From Chitinophagaceae bacterium (GTDB lineage Bacteria > Bacteroidota > Bacteroidia > Chitinophagales > Chitinophagaceae), in contig JAEUVS010000009.1 in the NCBI GenBank assembly GCA_016786745.1, forward strand, positions 1 to 63,522: 63,522 nt of DNA, given 5' to 3'. Within the stretch, counting starts at the first letter, position 1. The number at the start of each line of letters is the position of its first letter. The translations under genes were made by a program, and so were the position numbers. The notes beneath the pieces were generated by a model. The model was not told the DNA's origin, ran no database searches, and saw only the letters and a list, made by a program, of their open reading frames with translations. Positions 17,244-26,471 of the stretch are shown here, piece after piece.

Positions 17244-17326
17244 CGATCCCTCACACTCGCTTCGCTCGGTTCGGGATGACTTTTTGTCGATCCGTAACAC
17301 TCGCTTCGCTCGGTTCGGGATGACTT
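17244..17326. repeat. Two 39-bp direct repeats, 44-bp period
   Basis: Two near-identical copies (17244-17282 and 17288-17326) share a 30-bp identical core starting ACACTCGCTTCGCTCGG and ending GGGATGACTT. They lie between the fur-like terminator and the end of the M3 peptidase gene. They look like a short intergenic repeat of REP type. Confidence 0.8.
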
Positions 17327-17328
17327 CG

Positions 17329-19053
17329 TCATTTTTCCTCCAATGTAATCATTTCATTTTTAACAAACTCCATTAACTCGCGAATTCTTTCAGGTGCAAA
17401 ATTAAACTTCAGTCCTGCTGCCTCATAAAGTTCCGGAAGTGTTTTCGTTCCGCCGAGACTTAATGCTTTTATGTAATTATCGAGCGCTTTCTCTTTATTT
17501 TTTTTAAACTGCATCCACAATCCAATCGCGCCGAGTTGCGCTATTCCATATTCGATGTAATAAAACGGAACCTCGAATAAATGCAATTGTCTTTGCCAAC
17601 CGATCTTGCGATACTCATCAAGGCCACTAAAATCAATTACAGACGATGAATAATCATTAAGTATCTCCATCCATTTTTCTGTGCGCTCATCTTCGGTATG
17701 ATTTGGATATTCATAAATCCAATGCTGAAATTTATCGATCGTCGCTATCCATGGAAATATCGTAATCACTTTTTCAAGTTCTTTCAGCCTGGCTCTCGAC
17801 AGGTCGTTCGCGTTGCTGAAAAACACATCCCAGTGTTCCATGCTGAACAGCTCCATTGCCATACTCGCTACTTCGGCAATTTCCATCGGGTATTCCTTGA
17901 ACGCGCTCAACTCCAGCGGATGAGCGAGGAACGAATGCACTGCGTGTCCGCCTTCATGAACCATTGTGGTTACATCGCTGGTTTGGCCCGCCGCATTCAT
18001 GAAAATGAACGGCGCACCGGTTTCGGGCAGAGGACAATTGTAACCGCCCGGAGCCTTACCTTTCCTGCTGTCGAGGTCGAGGCGCTTCATTTTGTCCATG
18101 CGCACAAGGCACTCGGCAAAGAACGGCCTCAGCTTTGTGAAGCACGAGATGGTTTTCTTTAAAAGATCTTCTCCGTTGGTAAAAGGGTGCAACGGTTCGA
18201 TGCCCGCTGGTTCAGCCTCAATATCCCACGGTCTTAGGGTATCAACGCCCAACCGGGCCCTTTTATTTTCATATATCAGACTTACAAGAGGTAAAACGTG
18301 TTGTTTAACAGCCTCATGAAACTGATAGCAGTCTTCTTTTGTATAATCGAAGCGGCCGAGGTCCCTGAATTTATAGTCGCGAAAGTTTTCGAAGCCGGCG
18401 TTTTTGGCGATCCTGTCGCGTTTTTCGACCAGGCTATTAAAAAGGTTATTGAGTTCATTTTTATCCTGCAGGCGGCGTTCGTTGATTTTGCGGTAAACTT
18501 CTTCGCGCAGTTTGCGGTCGTGGTCCTCGAGGAATTTTGAAGCCTGTTGTAAAGTGTATTCCTGGCCTTTGACGTTTACGGTCATCTTTCCGGAGATTAC
18601 TCCGAATTGTTGTTGCAACACTGCCATTTCAGCCTGGATAGGAACATTGGCCTCACGGAAAAGCTCTATACTCTTCCTGATGTTCCTGAGGTAAGTGAAA
18701 TATTTCTTTTCGTCCAGTTCTTTACTGAGCGGGCTCTCGAGCAACTTGCGGTTAAGCTTGTCTGCATACGGTTGTATGTGCGGTTGAATATGCATGCAGA
18801 AGAAAGTAAAGGCTTCTTCAAGCGCTTTATTCTCTGTGTCGCAGGTCATGTTGATTTGCCGCCAGCATGCGTCTTCACTTACTACTGCTTCAAGTTCACT
18901 GATATCTTTCAGCCACTTTTCAAGATCGCTTTTTGCGTTGAGCGGTCGTTCGAGCAATTCTTTAAAGTAAGGTTCGAGCTTATCCCATGTGGTTACCGTA
19001 AAATCCTCGGGTAAAAATTTCCGGGGAATTTTTTGAATGTCTGCTGTCATCAC
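17329..19053 (-). CDS. M3-family oligoendopeptidase (PepF-like)
   Basis: A 574-residue cytoplasmic zinc metallopeptidase that cleaves short peptides. The zinc motif is HEGGH at 366-370 within TTMVHEGGHAVHSF, the M3 HExxH signature, and EYPMEIAEVASMAMELF supplies the third ligand region. There is no signal peptide. Length fits the M3B oligoendopeptidase group. It starts 4 nt after the DUF5606 gene, so the two are probably co-transcribed. Role in peptide turnover is from family knowledge. Confidence 0.92.
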   Translation of the reverse strand: MMTADIQKIPRKFLPEDFTVTTWDKLEPYFKELLERPLNAKSDLEKWLKDISELEAVVSEDACWRQINMTCDTENKALEEAFTFFCMHIQPHIQPYADKLNRKLLESPLSKELDEKKYFTYLRNIRKSIELFREANVPIQAEMAVLQQQFGVISGKMTVNVKGQEYTLQQASKFLEDHDRKLREEVYRKINERRLQDKNELNNLFNSLVEKRDRIAKNAGFENFRDYKFRDLGRFDYTKEDCYQFHEAVKQHVLPLVSLIYENKRARLGVDTLRPWDIEAEPAGIEPLHPFTNGEDLLKKTISCFTKLRPFFAECLVRMDKMKRLDLDSRKGKAPGGYNCPLPETGAPFIFMNAAGQTSDVTTMVHEGGHAVHSFLAHPLELSAFKEYPMEIAEVASMAMELFSMEHWDVFFSNANDLSRARLKELEKVITIFPWIATIDKFQHWIYEYPNHTEDERTEKWMEILNDYSSSVIDFSGLDEYRKIGWQRQLHLFEVPFYYIEYGIAQLGAIGLWMQFKKNKEKALDNYIKALSLGGTKTLPELYEAAGLKFNFAPERIRELMEFVKNEMITLEEK

Positions 19054-19057
19054 TAAA

Positions 19058-19690
19058 TCATTTTTTCTTTGGAGCAGATTTTTTGGCGGGACTTTTTTTC
19101 TCTGCTTTCTCAGTTCCTTTTGCGCCGGATGCAGATTTTTTAGCGGGAGCTTTTTTCGGCTTTTCTTCTTCCTCGCCTTCTGAAGTTTTCGCTTTTGCTT
19201 TTTTCTTCGCAGGGGCGTCTTCTTCTTTTGTTTTAGCCTTCGCTTTTGGCGCCGGCGCGGGTTCTTCTTCCTTTACTGGCTCCGGTTCTGGTTCTTCCTC
19301 TGCTGGCTCGGTCAGTTTTATTTCGATGTTGTTTGCTTTCAGTACATCGTACCACTTCACCATTTTTTTGAGGTCGCTTGAATAAACGCGTTCAAAATCC
19401 AGGTCCGGGTAAATTTTCTCGAAATATTTTTTTAGCGCGCCAGCATCTTTTCCGTCGGGAATTTTGCCGCCTTCTTTTTCCATCGCATTGAAAATTTCCA
19501 CGAGGTTTACATTATCCTTTACTGTGAAAACTTCGATGCTTTCGAGATGTGAAAAGTTATGTATGCGTGATGAAACGAATTTTGTGTTTTTATCTTCAAG
19601 TGAACGAACAATCGCCCCGTCGTTTTTACTGCTGAGCAGCTCATACAATCCCGGCATTCCCGTTACAGCTATAATTTTTCCGTATTCCAT
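19058..19690 (-). CDS. DUF5606 protein with histone-H1-like charged tail
   Basis: A 210-residue protein. Residues 1-125 match DUF5606, a Bacteroidota family of unknown function (MEYGKIIAVTGMPGLYEL, SRIHNFSHLESIEVFT, PDLDFERVYSSDLKKMVKWY). From about residue 127 it becomes low-complexity: first Glu/Pro-rich, then Lys/Ala/Pro-rich with KKAPAKK and KSPAKK repeats like those of histone H1 and bacterial HC1-type proteins. The tail suggests nucleic-acid contact, but that is inference. The ATG at 19690 is preferred to one three codons upstream because it gives the usual family start. Divergent from the ECF sigma gene. Confidence 0.82.
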   Translation of the reverse strand: MEYGKIIAVTGMPGLYELLSSKNDGAIVRSLEDKNTKFVSSRIHNFSHLESIEVFTVKDNVNLVEIFNAMEKEGGKIPDGKDAGALKKYFEKIYPDLDFERVYSSDLKKMVKWYDVLKANNIEIKLTEPAEEEPEPEPVKEEEPAPAPKAKAKTKEEDAPAKKKAKAKTSEGEEEEKPKKAPAKKSASGAKGTEKAEKKSPAKKSAPKKK

Positions 19691-19788
19691 GTAAATCATT
19701 TAAGAAAGGGCTGCAAGATAATTGATTTTCTGATGATGCCTTGCCGGCAAGCTTTATACATTTTTTTCGTAATATCGTCGCCGCAACA

Positions 19789-20373
19789 ATGCCAGTTTTG
19801 AATGAATGGAATCTAATTGAACGGCTAAAAGAAGGCGATGAAACCGCATTCAAAGAGGTAGTGGAATCATCCCAGGGCCTCGTATACAACACTGCGCTTG
19901 GCATTGTTCAGAATCCCGAGGATGCTGAAGACGTTACACAGGAGGTTTTCGTTCAACTGTATGAATCCATAAAAACTTTCAAAGGCGAATCGAAACTAAC
20001 CACCTGGCTGTACCGTATTACAGTATCCAAGGCGATGGACCACCTGCGGCGGAAAAAGAGAAAGAAGCGCTTTGCGTTTGTCCAAAGCCTGTTCGGTGCC
20101 AACGAGGAGCTTGTTTATGATCCGCCCGACTTTGTGCATCCTGGCGTGAGTCTTGACAACAAAGAAAAGGCCAAAGAACTTTTTAAAGCTATTGACCAGT
20201 TGCCCGAAAAGCAGAAGATTGCGTTCACCCTCAACAGGATAGAAGGGCTGAGCTACCAGGAAATCAGTGAAATCATGAAATTGACGGTTGCGTCGGTTGA
20301 GTCACTTCTGCACAGGGCAAGGAAAAATCTTCGTAAATACCTTGAAACCTATTATCTTCAAAATGATAAGTAA
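19789..20373 (+). CDS. ECF-type RNA polymerase sigma factor
   Basis: A 194-residue sigma-70 family regulator of the extracytoplasmic-function type. Region 2 shows DAEDVTQEVFVQLYESI and TWLYRITVSKAMDHLRR; region 4 shows LPEKQKIAFTLNRIEGLSYQEISEIM with VASVESLLHRARKNLR as recognition helix. The ATG at 19789 is chosen over an upstream TTG because it gives the usual start (LIERLKEGDETAF). Two membrane proteins follow directly, the first a probable anti-sigma factor, so it likely controls an envelope-stress regulon. Confidence 0.92.
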   Translation: MPVLNEWNLIERLKEGDETAFKEVVESSQGLVYNTALGIVQNPEDAEDVTQEVFVQLYESIKTFKGESKLTTWLYRITVSKAMDHLRRKKRKKRFAFVQSLFGANEELVYDPPDFVHPGVSLDNKEKAKELFKAIDQLPEKQKIAFTLNRIEGLSYQEISEIMKLTVASVESLLHRARKNLRKYLETYYLQNDK

Positions 20374-20411
20374 CACAAGTTTTACCCTGCTTTCACGTCT
20401 AATACCCTGTT

Positions 20412-20741
20412 ATGAATAAGATGACAACCATACAAAAGAAAGTTGATGACGCTATGGACAGTATTCTGGACATCAGAAGGGCTGATCCAAATCCCTTCTT
20501 TTACACAAGGTTACAGGCCCGTATCAAGGGGGTAGAAAGCAATTTTTGGGAAAGGATGAGCAGGGTTGTCAGCAGGCCCGCTTTTGCCTTTATAACTCTT
20601 TCGGTCGTATTAATTCTGAACACATTCGTTGCATTAAATGAAACTTCGGTCGCGTTTTCAAAGGCGAATATCTCCGACGTGGCAACGGCCGACGACCTCG
20701 GCACCAATGCTTTCTATGATATTGAAAACGTTCAACCTTGA
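20412..20741 (+). CDS. Probable anti-sigma factor, single-pass membrane protein
   Basis: A 109-residue protein with a charged cytoplasmic part containing PNPFFYTRLQARI, one membrane segment (about 55-74) and a short outer tail. It lacks the zinc anti-sigma motif HxxxCxxC. No firm family match is recognised; the assignment rests on position 38 nt after an ECF sigma gene and on topology. Its stop overlaps the start of the CpxP-like gene by 4 nt. Confidence 0.6.
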   Translation: MNKMTTIQKKVDDAMDSILDIRRADPNPFFYTRLQARIKGVESNFWERMSRVVSRPAFAFITLSVVLILNTFVALNETSVAFSKANISDVATADDLGTNAFYDIENVQP

Positions 20742-21202
20742 ATCAATTGTCGAGAAATAAGGTACTGCTTACCATAATTTCCATTCTCCTGATCACGAAC
20801 GTAGTGATGCTCATTCTCTTTCTTAGAATCGAGAAACCGCAACCACCCAAGAAACTCGGTTTCACAGAGAAGTTAAAAAACGACGTCGGATTTTCCCAGG
20901 AACAGATGGCAGCTTATGTAACCAGGAGAGATAAATTCTGGGCGAGCGTTCGTCAGCAGTTTGATTCAATCAAAGAAACTAAAATAGGTTTTTACCATCT
21001 TATGTATGATCAATCGGTTCCGGATTCAGTTCTTGAACAGAGGGCCGATGGGATTGGGAAACAACAGCGGAATCTTGACCTTTTCGTGGTGAAACATTTT
21101 AAGGATATCAGGAAGATTTGTACGCATGAACAGTTGCCCAAATATGATTCCTTACTGCCGGCTTTGATTGACAGGATGACGGCACGCCCCGAGAGGAAAT
21201 AA
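20738..21202 (+). CDS. CpxP/Spy-like periplasmic heavy-metal-sensor family protein
   Basis: A 154-residue protein with one N-terminal membrane segment (about 9-29) and a helical periplasmic part. LKNDVGFSQEQMAAYVTRRDKFWASVRQQFDSI and the later DLFVVKHFKDIRKICTHEQLPKYDSLLPAL follow the Spy/CpxP LTxxQ-type helical pattern seen in Bacteroidota 'periplasmic heavy metal sensor' proteins. Such proteins bind unfolded proteins or sense envelope stress. It starts at TTG, overlapping the anti-sigma stop, and completes a sigma, anti-sigma, sensor trio. Confidence 0.68.
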   Translation: MNQLSRNKVLLTIISILLITNVVMLILFLRIEKPQPPKKLGFTEKLKNDVGFSQEQMAAYVTRRDKFWASVRQQFDSIKETKIGFYHLMYDQSVPDSVLEQRADGIGKQQRNLDLFVVKHFKDIRKICTHEQLPKYDSLLPALIDRMTARPERK

Positions 21203-21219
21203 GTTGGGCAGCACTGCAT

Positions 21220-24200
21220 TTATACCAGTAACACATGGCTCTTCAACACTGCTTCAATCTCATGAAGACGGAACGGCTTCGACACATAATCATTCATCCC
21301 GGCCTCAAGGCATCTTTCCTTATCTCCCACCATCGCATCCGCAGTAAGCGCTATCACAGGTAAACTGCGCCACGGTTCAGGCATCTTGCGTATTAACCTG
21401 GTTGTTGCATAACCATCCATCTCAGGCATGTTCACATCCATAAATATCAATGCAGGATCCACATGCGGCAGCATTTCAACCGCCTTCTTTCCGTTATTAG
21501 CCTTAATCACGCTGAATCCCATCTTGCCAAGCACTTCATTAATCAACATCATATTGATCGGGTCATCCTCCACAACCATAATAGAAATTGCCTGGCCGAT
21601 CCGTTTAATCTCCGGCGCCTTCTGAACCGGTTTTTCTTCTGCCTTTGCTGAAACAAACATCGAACACAACACACTGTACAATTCATACATCTTTACCGGC
21701 TTCGTAAGCATTTTGTAAATGCCTGATTCGTTTGCCTCCTGCTGATGCAGGTTTTTTTCGAGCGCAGAAAGCATGAGTATATGCGCGGCATTGTTATTGG
21801 GAAGCATCGTCTTTATTTCGCGAAGTAACGCAAGGCCGTTCATCTCTGGCATGTGATAATCACTAATCACCAAATCGAGCGGTTCATTATTGTTGCGGAT
21901 CGTTTCAATGCGCATGAACGCTTCTCTCGCTCCCGATGCCACTTCGCATGGAATGCTGAAGTAGTTCATAATGTCGCTTAGCAAATTGCGACTCGTTGCG
22001 TTGTCATCAATAATGAGCACCTTACGCAAAGGCGGTTTATATTCGGAAGAAATCTGCGGCAGCTCGTTCGTTACTTCAAGAGGGATGTGAAGTGTAAACG
22101 AACTTCCTCTTCCCATTTCACTTTTCACCGTCAGATTACCACTCATGAGTTCTGCGAGGCTGCGCGAAATAGTTAACCCAAGGCCGGTTCCTCCAAACTT
22201 TCGCGTGGTGGAATTGTCGGCCTGGGTAAAGCTTTCAAATATCTTTCCAAGTTTCTCTTTGCTGATACCAATACCTGTATCCTTAATAGAAATTTCCAGG
22301 TCTAAATATTTTCTTGTGTTCTTAATGTAGATCTCACCGGCAGGCACCGCCGATACAACTATTTCACCCTGTTGCGTAAACTTGATCGCATTACCAATAA
22401 GGTTCACTAACACCTGCCTGATCCTCACCGGATCGCCATTGAATTGAGATGGCAATGTGGGATCGATATGACAAATCATTTCGAGGTTTTTCTCAAATGC
22501 TTTTACTGTGAGTATATCAACTGTTTCTTCCACGAGTTCATCGAGCCTGATCGTTGTGTTGTCAATAAACATCTTCCCAGCCTCGATTTTCGAGAAGTCA
22601 AGAATATCATTGATAATGTCAAGAAGTCCGTATGCCGATTTACGCACGTTGCTTAAGTAATCTCTCTGCGATTTTTGAAGTTCTGTTGTAAGCACGAGAT
22701 CAGTGAAACCGATAATGCCATTCATAGGCGTTCTCAACTCATGGCTCATATTCGCCATGAACTCACTCTTAGCCGTACTTGCTTTCTCGGCGATGTCTTT
22801 GGCGAGAACGAGTTCCTGCTCCATTTGCTTTCTTTCAATCGCCGCCGCGAGTGTCGAGGCAAATGATTGAAGAATTGAAAATTCAGTAATCGTCCATTCC
22901 CGTTCTGTTTCGCAGTCGCAGAACGAAACGTATCCCCAGAACTGATTTAATGTGAAAATGGGAATCGCGGAAATCGATTTTACATTTTGTGCTTCCAGCT
23001 GCGCCTGTATGACAGGATCGTTCAACTCACGGGTATGACCGCAGTAGATATCTTCTTTGCGCAGTGTTTGTATCATCTGCGTTTCTTCCTGCAATGGCTG
23101 GCGCTGAAGGTCGGGACTGTTTGCAACCAGTTCTCCATCGGAACTATCCCAATGAATCATCTGGCTGGTGTACTTTTTCTTGGTAGCAGGGTCGATATAG
23201 TTGCGGTACACATTTACAATGTTCACATTCATCTTAATACCCAGTAATTGTATTGCCTCTCCTATCGCGTCTTCAAGACTGTTGTTGATGATGAGTTGGT
23301 GAGTAGCTTCTGCCACGGCCTGTAACAACTGATCTTTCTTCCTGAGATTTTCCTCTGTCTTCTTGAGCTCCGTGATGTTGTGCACGAATCCAAGTACGCC
23401 CCAAACAAATCCTTCCGAATCTATCAGGGGAACTTTTACGGTACTCATCACCTGTGGCTTTCCGTCGATGATCGACGGTTCTTCCATAATGAATTTCGAT
23501 TTACCTGTGCTGATCACTTCCCTGTCGTCGGACCAGAACCCGCGGATGCCCTTTGAAAGATCGCCTTTTACGATTTCTTCAGGGAAACCAATTTCAAGAT
23601 CGTTCTTACCAACAAAATCCTGTGGTGATAAATGCATGCTGTCGCCAAAGGCCTGGTTAACGAGAAGATAACGGTGTCCAAGGTCCTTTATATAAATCCA
23701 GTCGGGTGTTGAATTGATTACTGTACGAAGCAGTTGTTCGGATTGCCTCATTTCGGCGAGCAGTTGCTCTCTCTCGCTTTCTACTTTCTTTCTTTCAGTA
23801 ATATCACGTGATGTGCAGATAATTTTTCGGATGACGCCGTTTTCTTTCATCGGCTTAAGAATACTTTCAAGCCAGATGAAATCTTCTTCCTTATTTTGAA
23901 TCCGGTACGATAACGTTAGTGATTCAGCATTCTTCAATCCGTTTGAATCGGCGAGCGACAGAAATTTATAACTATCGTCGGGATGGATGAATTCGAGAAT
24001 TTGTTTTCCGATTACTTCCTCTTTCGAGAAGCCGAGCACTTTTTGCACAGAAGGAGAAATGTAAGTTACTGTTCCATCAGTGAGATGTTCTGTGATAATA
24101 TCTTCTGAATGTTCAGCAAGCAAACGGAACCTTTGCTCGGATTCCTGTAGCGCTTTTTCGACTTCGTTTCTCGATTGTTCCGCGTGAATTTTCTCTGTTA

Positions 24201-25230
24201 CATTTATACCGATCGCCTGTATTTCTGAAACTTTCCCTGTATCGTCCTGCAGGCTGATCAGTTCCCATTCCGTCCACAAGTAATCATTGCTTTTGTTCAG
24301 GTATTTTCTGAGGAGAAGTTTATAAATCACACCTGGATTCTTCCAGCATTCATCTGCGATTGCTTCGCAACGCTGCGCATCTTTCAGGGGTATCGCATTG
24401 TAGAAAGGCGTGCCGAGAAGATCTTTTTCGTTATATCGGAATGTTTTTAAAAATTCGGCGTTGGCAAAAGTGAATAATCCGTGCCTGTCGATCCGTATAA
24501 GATAGTTTGTTTGCGAACTGAGAATTGATGCGAGGTATTTTTGTTCCTTCAACAGTATATTCCTTGCGGCCTGCAGGTCTTTCAGGTTACGCCGGTTCGA
24601 TTTAAAAAGTGGCTCGAGCACAAGTAGTGTAAGAAAGATCAGCGCCACCATCAACGAAACAAGTTTGCCGGTGTTGATGTTCGATGTTTCATGCGACTCC
24701 TGTTCCATTTCAGAAGTAAAAGCGCGGTTCAATTCTTCCATCAAAGGTGTAAGGCGGCTTTCGTTATGAAGCAGCTGGTTCATGTAAAGCTGCTTGTTCA
24801 TGCCCATCATCATTGAATCGGCCGACGCAATTTCGTTGGCCACGGCGATCAGGCTTTTTGTATACGCCTGTGAATTCGCGAGAATAGTCGTAACAACGAA
24901 ACTGTTTTTTGTTTCGCCCTTCGATGGCAGCGAAACTTCACCGGAAAGTATTCTGCTATTGTTGTGAAACTTTTCAATGTCTTTTTTAAGATCTTTTTTC
25001 AGCTCTGCTACGGTGGCCTCCTTGTTGGTGAGGGAAAGAATGAGCACGGCATCCCTGGTAATTGACTGGGTAAGCATACGCTGCTTTTCAGCGAGGCGTA
25101 TCACCTCAGTTTTTTTCTCGGTTTCTTCTGATTTCGAGCGTACGAGGAAATACCCAAAAAAGTTAAACAGGATAATCAGGGAGATCAGCACAATAGCAAT
25201 ACGGATCAGCTTCCGGAACGGGGTATTCAT
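21220..25230 (-). CDS. Hybrid sensor histidine kinase (PilJ_N, 3 PAS, GAF, HisKA, HATPase, 2 REC)
   Basis: A 1336-residue inner-membrane kinase. Order of parts: membrane segment about 8-30; periplasmic PilJ_N-like sensor with [15 protein letters not shown]; membrane segment about 190-207; three PAS domains (about 230-350, 365-485, 500-625); a GAF-like domain (about 640-800); HisKA with [12 protein letters not shown] and His830; HATPase with N-box Asn947 and [10 protein letters not shown]; two receiver domains with Asp1124 and Asp1265. There is no Hpt domain or adjacent regulator, so the output partner is elsewhere. ATG 25230 is chosen over an upstream TTG. Ligand unknown; PilJ_N resembles nitrate/nitrite sensor types. 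Confidence 0.93.
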   Translation of the reverse strand: MNTPFRKLIRIAIVLISLIILFNFFGYFLVRSKSEETEKKTEVIRLAEKQRMLTQSITRDAVLILSLTNKEATVAELKKDLKKDIEKFHNNSRILSGEVSLPSKGETKNSFVVTTILANSQAYTKSLIAVANEIASADSMMMGMNKQLYMNQLLHNESRLTPLMEELNRAFTSEMEQESHETSNINTGKLVSLMVALIFLTLLVLEPLFKSNRRNLKDLQAARNILLKEQKYLASILSSQTNYLIRIDRHGLFTFANAEFLKTFRYNEKDLLGTPFYNAIPLKDAQRCEAIADECWKNPGVIYKLLLRKYLNKSNDYLWTEWELISLQDDTGKVSEIQAIGINVTEKIHAEQSRNEVEKALQESEQRFRLLAEHSEDIITEHLTDGTVTYISPSVQKVLGFSKEEVIGKQILEFIHPDDSYKFLSLADSNGLKNAESLTLSYRIQNKEEDFIWLESILKPMKENGVIRKIICTSRDITERKKVESEREQLLAEMRQSEQLLRTVINSTPDWIYIKDLGHRYLLVNQAFGDSMHLSPQDFVGKNDLEIGFPEEIVKGDLSKGIRGFWSDDREVISTGKSKFIMEEPSIIDGKPQVMSTVKVPLIDSEGFVWGVLGFVHNITELKKTEENLRKKDQLLQAVAEATHQLIINNSLEDAIGEAIQLLGIKMNVNIVNVYRNYIDPATKKKYTSQMIHWDSSDGELVANSPDLQRQPLQEETQMIQTLRKEDIYCGHTRELNDPVIQAQLEAQNVKSISAIPIFTLNQFWGYVSFCDCETEREWTITEFSILQSFASTLAAAIERKQMEQELVLAKDIAEKASTAKSEFMANMSHELRTPMNGIIGFTDLVLTTELQKSQRDYLSNVRKSAYGLLDIINDILDFSKIEAGKMFIDNTTIRLDELVEETVDILTVKAFEKNLEMICHIDPTLPSQFNGDPVRIRQVLVNLIGNAIKFTQQGEIVVSAVPAGEIYIKNTRKYLDLEISIKDTGIGISKEKLGKIFESFTQADNSTTRKFGGTGLGLTISRSLAELMSGNLTVKSEMGRGSSFTLHIPLEVTNELPQISSEYKPPLRKVLIIDDNATSRNLLSDIMNYFSIPCEVASGAREAFMRIETIRNNNEPLDLVISDYHMPEMNGLALLREIKTMLPNNNAAHILMLSALEKNLHQQEANESGIYKMLTKPVKMYELYSVLCSMFVSAKAEEKPVQKAPEIKRIGQAISIMVVEDDPINMMLINEVLGKMGFSVIKANNGKKAVEMLPHVDPALIFMDVNMPEMDGYATTRLIRKMPEPWRSLPVIALTADAMVGDKERCLEAGMNDYVSKPFRLHEIEAVLKSHVLLV

Positions 25231-25302
25231 GGTTTTCCACAAGGATTTTACTTCCTTATAACTACAAATACCCCTTTCTATTGTATTATGTGAAAGGTAT
25301 TA

Positions 25303-26427
25303 TCAATAATCAATTAACTGTTCCTCAATTAATTCGGGGATCTTCCTGAATTCGTATTGCTGGTTCCTCAATTGGGGTTCAAAGCCGGCTTCCCGGATTG
25401 CTTTTTGGATGCTTTTATACGTGAAGCGATGTGGAGCTCCGGCCGCGCTCACTACGTTTTCCTCGATCATGATGCTGCCGAAATCATTTGCGCCCGCGTG
25501 CAGGCATAATTGTGCCGTTTCCTTGCCAACGGTGAGCCATGAAGCCTGGATATTTTTTACGTTCGGCAGCATAATTCTGCTCATGGCAATCATCCTGATA
25601 TATTCTTCAGGCGTAGTAAGGTTGTGAACGCCTCTTATCCTCGCAAGTAACGTATCGACATCCTGGAAAGTCCAGGGTATAAAGGCCAGGAATCCTTTTG
25701 CATTTTGAGGCTTTGCGGCCTGTACTTCGCGGATGCGGACGAGGTGTTCGAATCGTTCGCGAAGTGTTTCAACATGACCGAACATCATTGTGGCTGAAGT
25801 AGTTAAACCCGCTTTATGTGCTACCCGCATGATGTCGAGCCACTCCTGTGCACCACATTTACCTTTTGAAATCAGTCGCCTTACCCTGTCGTTGAGAATT
25901 TCTGCTCCGGCGCCGGGCAACGAGTCGAGTCCCGCATCTTTGAGCGCCTTGATCACCTCAGTGTGGGTTGATTTTTCGAGCTTGGTGATGTGGGCAACTT
26001 CAGGAGGACCGAGCGCGTGAAGTTTCAGGTTTGGATAGAGTTCCTTTAACTGGCGGAACAGTGTAGTGTAAAACGAAAGTCCCAGTTCCGGGTGATGACC
26101 GCCCTGCAACAACAGCTGCTCGCCACCATACCTGAACGTTTCATCAATTTTTATTTTATATGTTTCGAGGTCAGTAATATAGGCTTCTGCGTGGCCTGGT
26201 ACCCGGTAGAAATTGCAAAACTTGCAATTGGCTATGCATACGTTGGTAGTGTTAACATTCCTGTCTATGATCCAGGTGACTTTTCCGTGAGGCACCTGCT
26301 TTTTTCTCAGCTCATCTGCAACGTACATCAGCTCCGTGAGCGGTGCATGCTCAAAAAGAAAAACGCCTTCATCCCCGGATAAGAACTCGAAATTCAGGGC
26401 ACTTTGGTAAAGGTCCTCCAGCTTCAT
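25303..26427 (-). CDS. mqnC: Cyclic dehypoxanthinyl futalosine synthase
   Basis: A 374-residue radical SAM enzyme of the futalosine route to menaquinone. The cluster motif is CIANCKFCNFYR, and LLLQGGHHPELGL, LPGAGAEIL and TMMFGHVET are characteristic of MqnC rather than of MqnE or the F420 enzyme CofH. The ATG at 26427 is chosen over a frame 42 codons longer: it gives the normal length and lies 4 nt after an exact TAnnTTTG element. It supplies the quinone that ActABCDEF would use. Divergent from the aspartyl protease gene; upstream of the kinase gene by 72 nt. Confidence 0.92.
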   Translation of the reverse strand: MKLEDLYQSALNFEFLSGDEGVFLFEHAPLTELMYVADELRKKQVPHGKVTWIIDRNVNTTNVCIANCKFCNFYRVPGHAEAYITDLETYKIKIDETFRYGGEQLLLQGGHHPELGLSFYTTLFRQLKELYPNLKLHALGPPEVAHITKLEKSTHTEVIKALKDAGLDSLPGAGAEILNDRVRRLISKGKCGAQEWLDIMRVAHKAGLTTSATMMFGHVETLRERFEHLVRIREVQAAKPQNAKGFLAFIPWTFQDVDTLLARIRGVHNLTTPEEYIRMIAMSRIMLPNVKNIQASWLTVGKETAQLCLHAGANDFGSIMIEENVVSAAGAPHRFTYKSIQKAIREAGFEPQLRNQQYEFRKIPELIEEQLIDY

Positions 26428-26431
26428 GGAG

Positions 26432-26439
26432 CAAAAGTA
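26432..26439 (-). promoter_or_regulatory. TAnnTTTG promoter element for mqnC
   Basis: TACTTTTG on the minus strand, exact match, 4 nt before the mqnC ATG; predicts a leaderless message and supports the shorter start. Confidence 0.55.
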
Positions 26440-26471
26440 GTAACTTAAGAGTGCTAAAATTAATTGCTTGC

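Noticed and set aside
17698..18162. 154-residue plus-strand frame within the M3 peptidase gene
   Set aside because: Antisense to the zinc-site region of a well-matched enzyme; no domain recognised.
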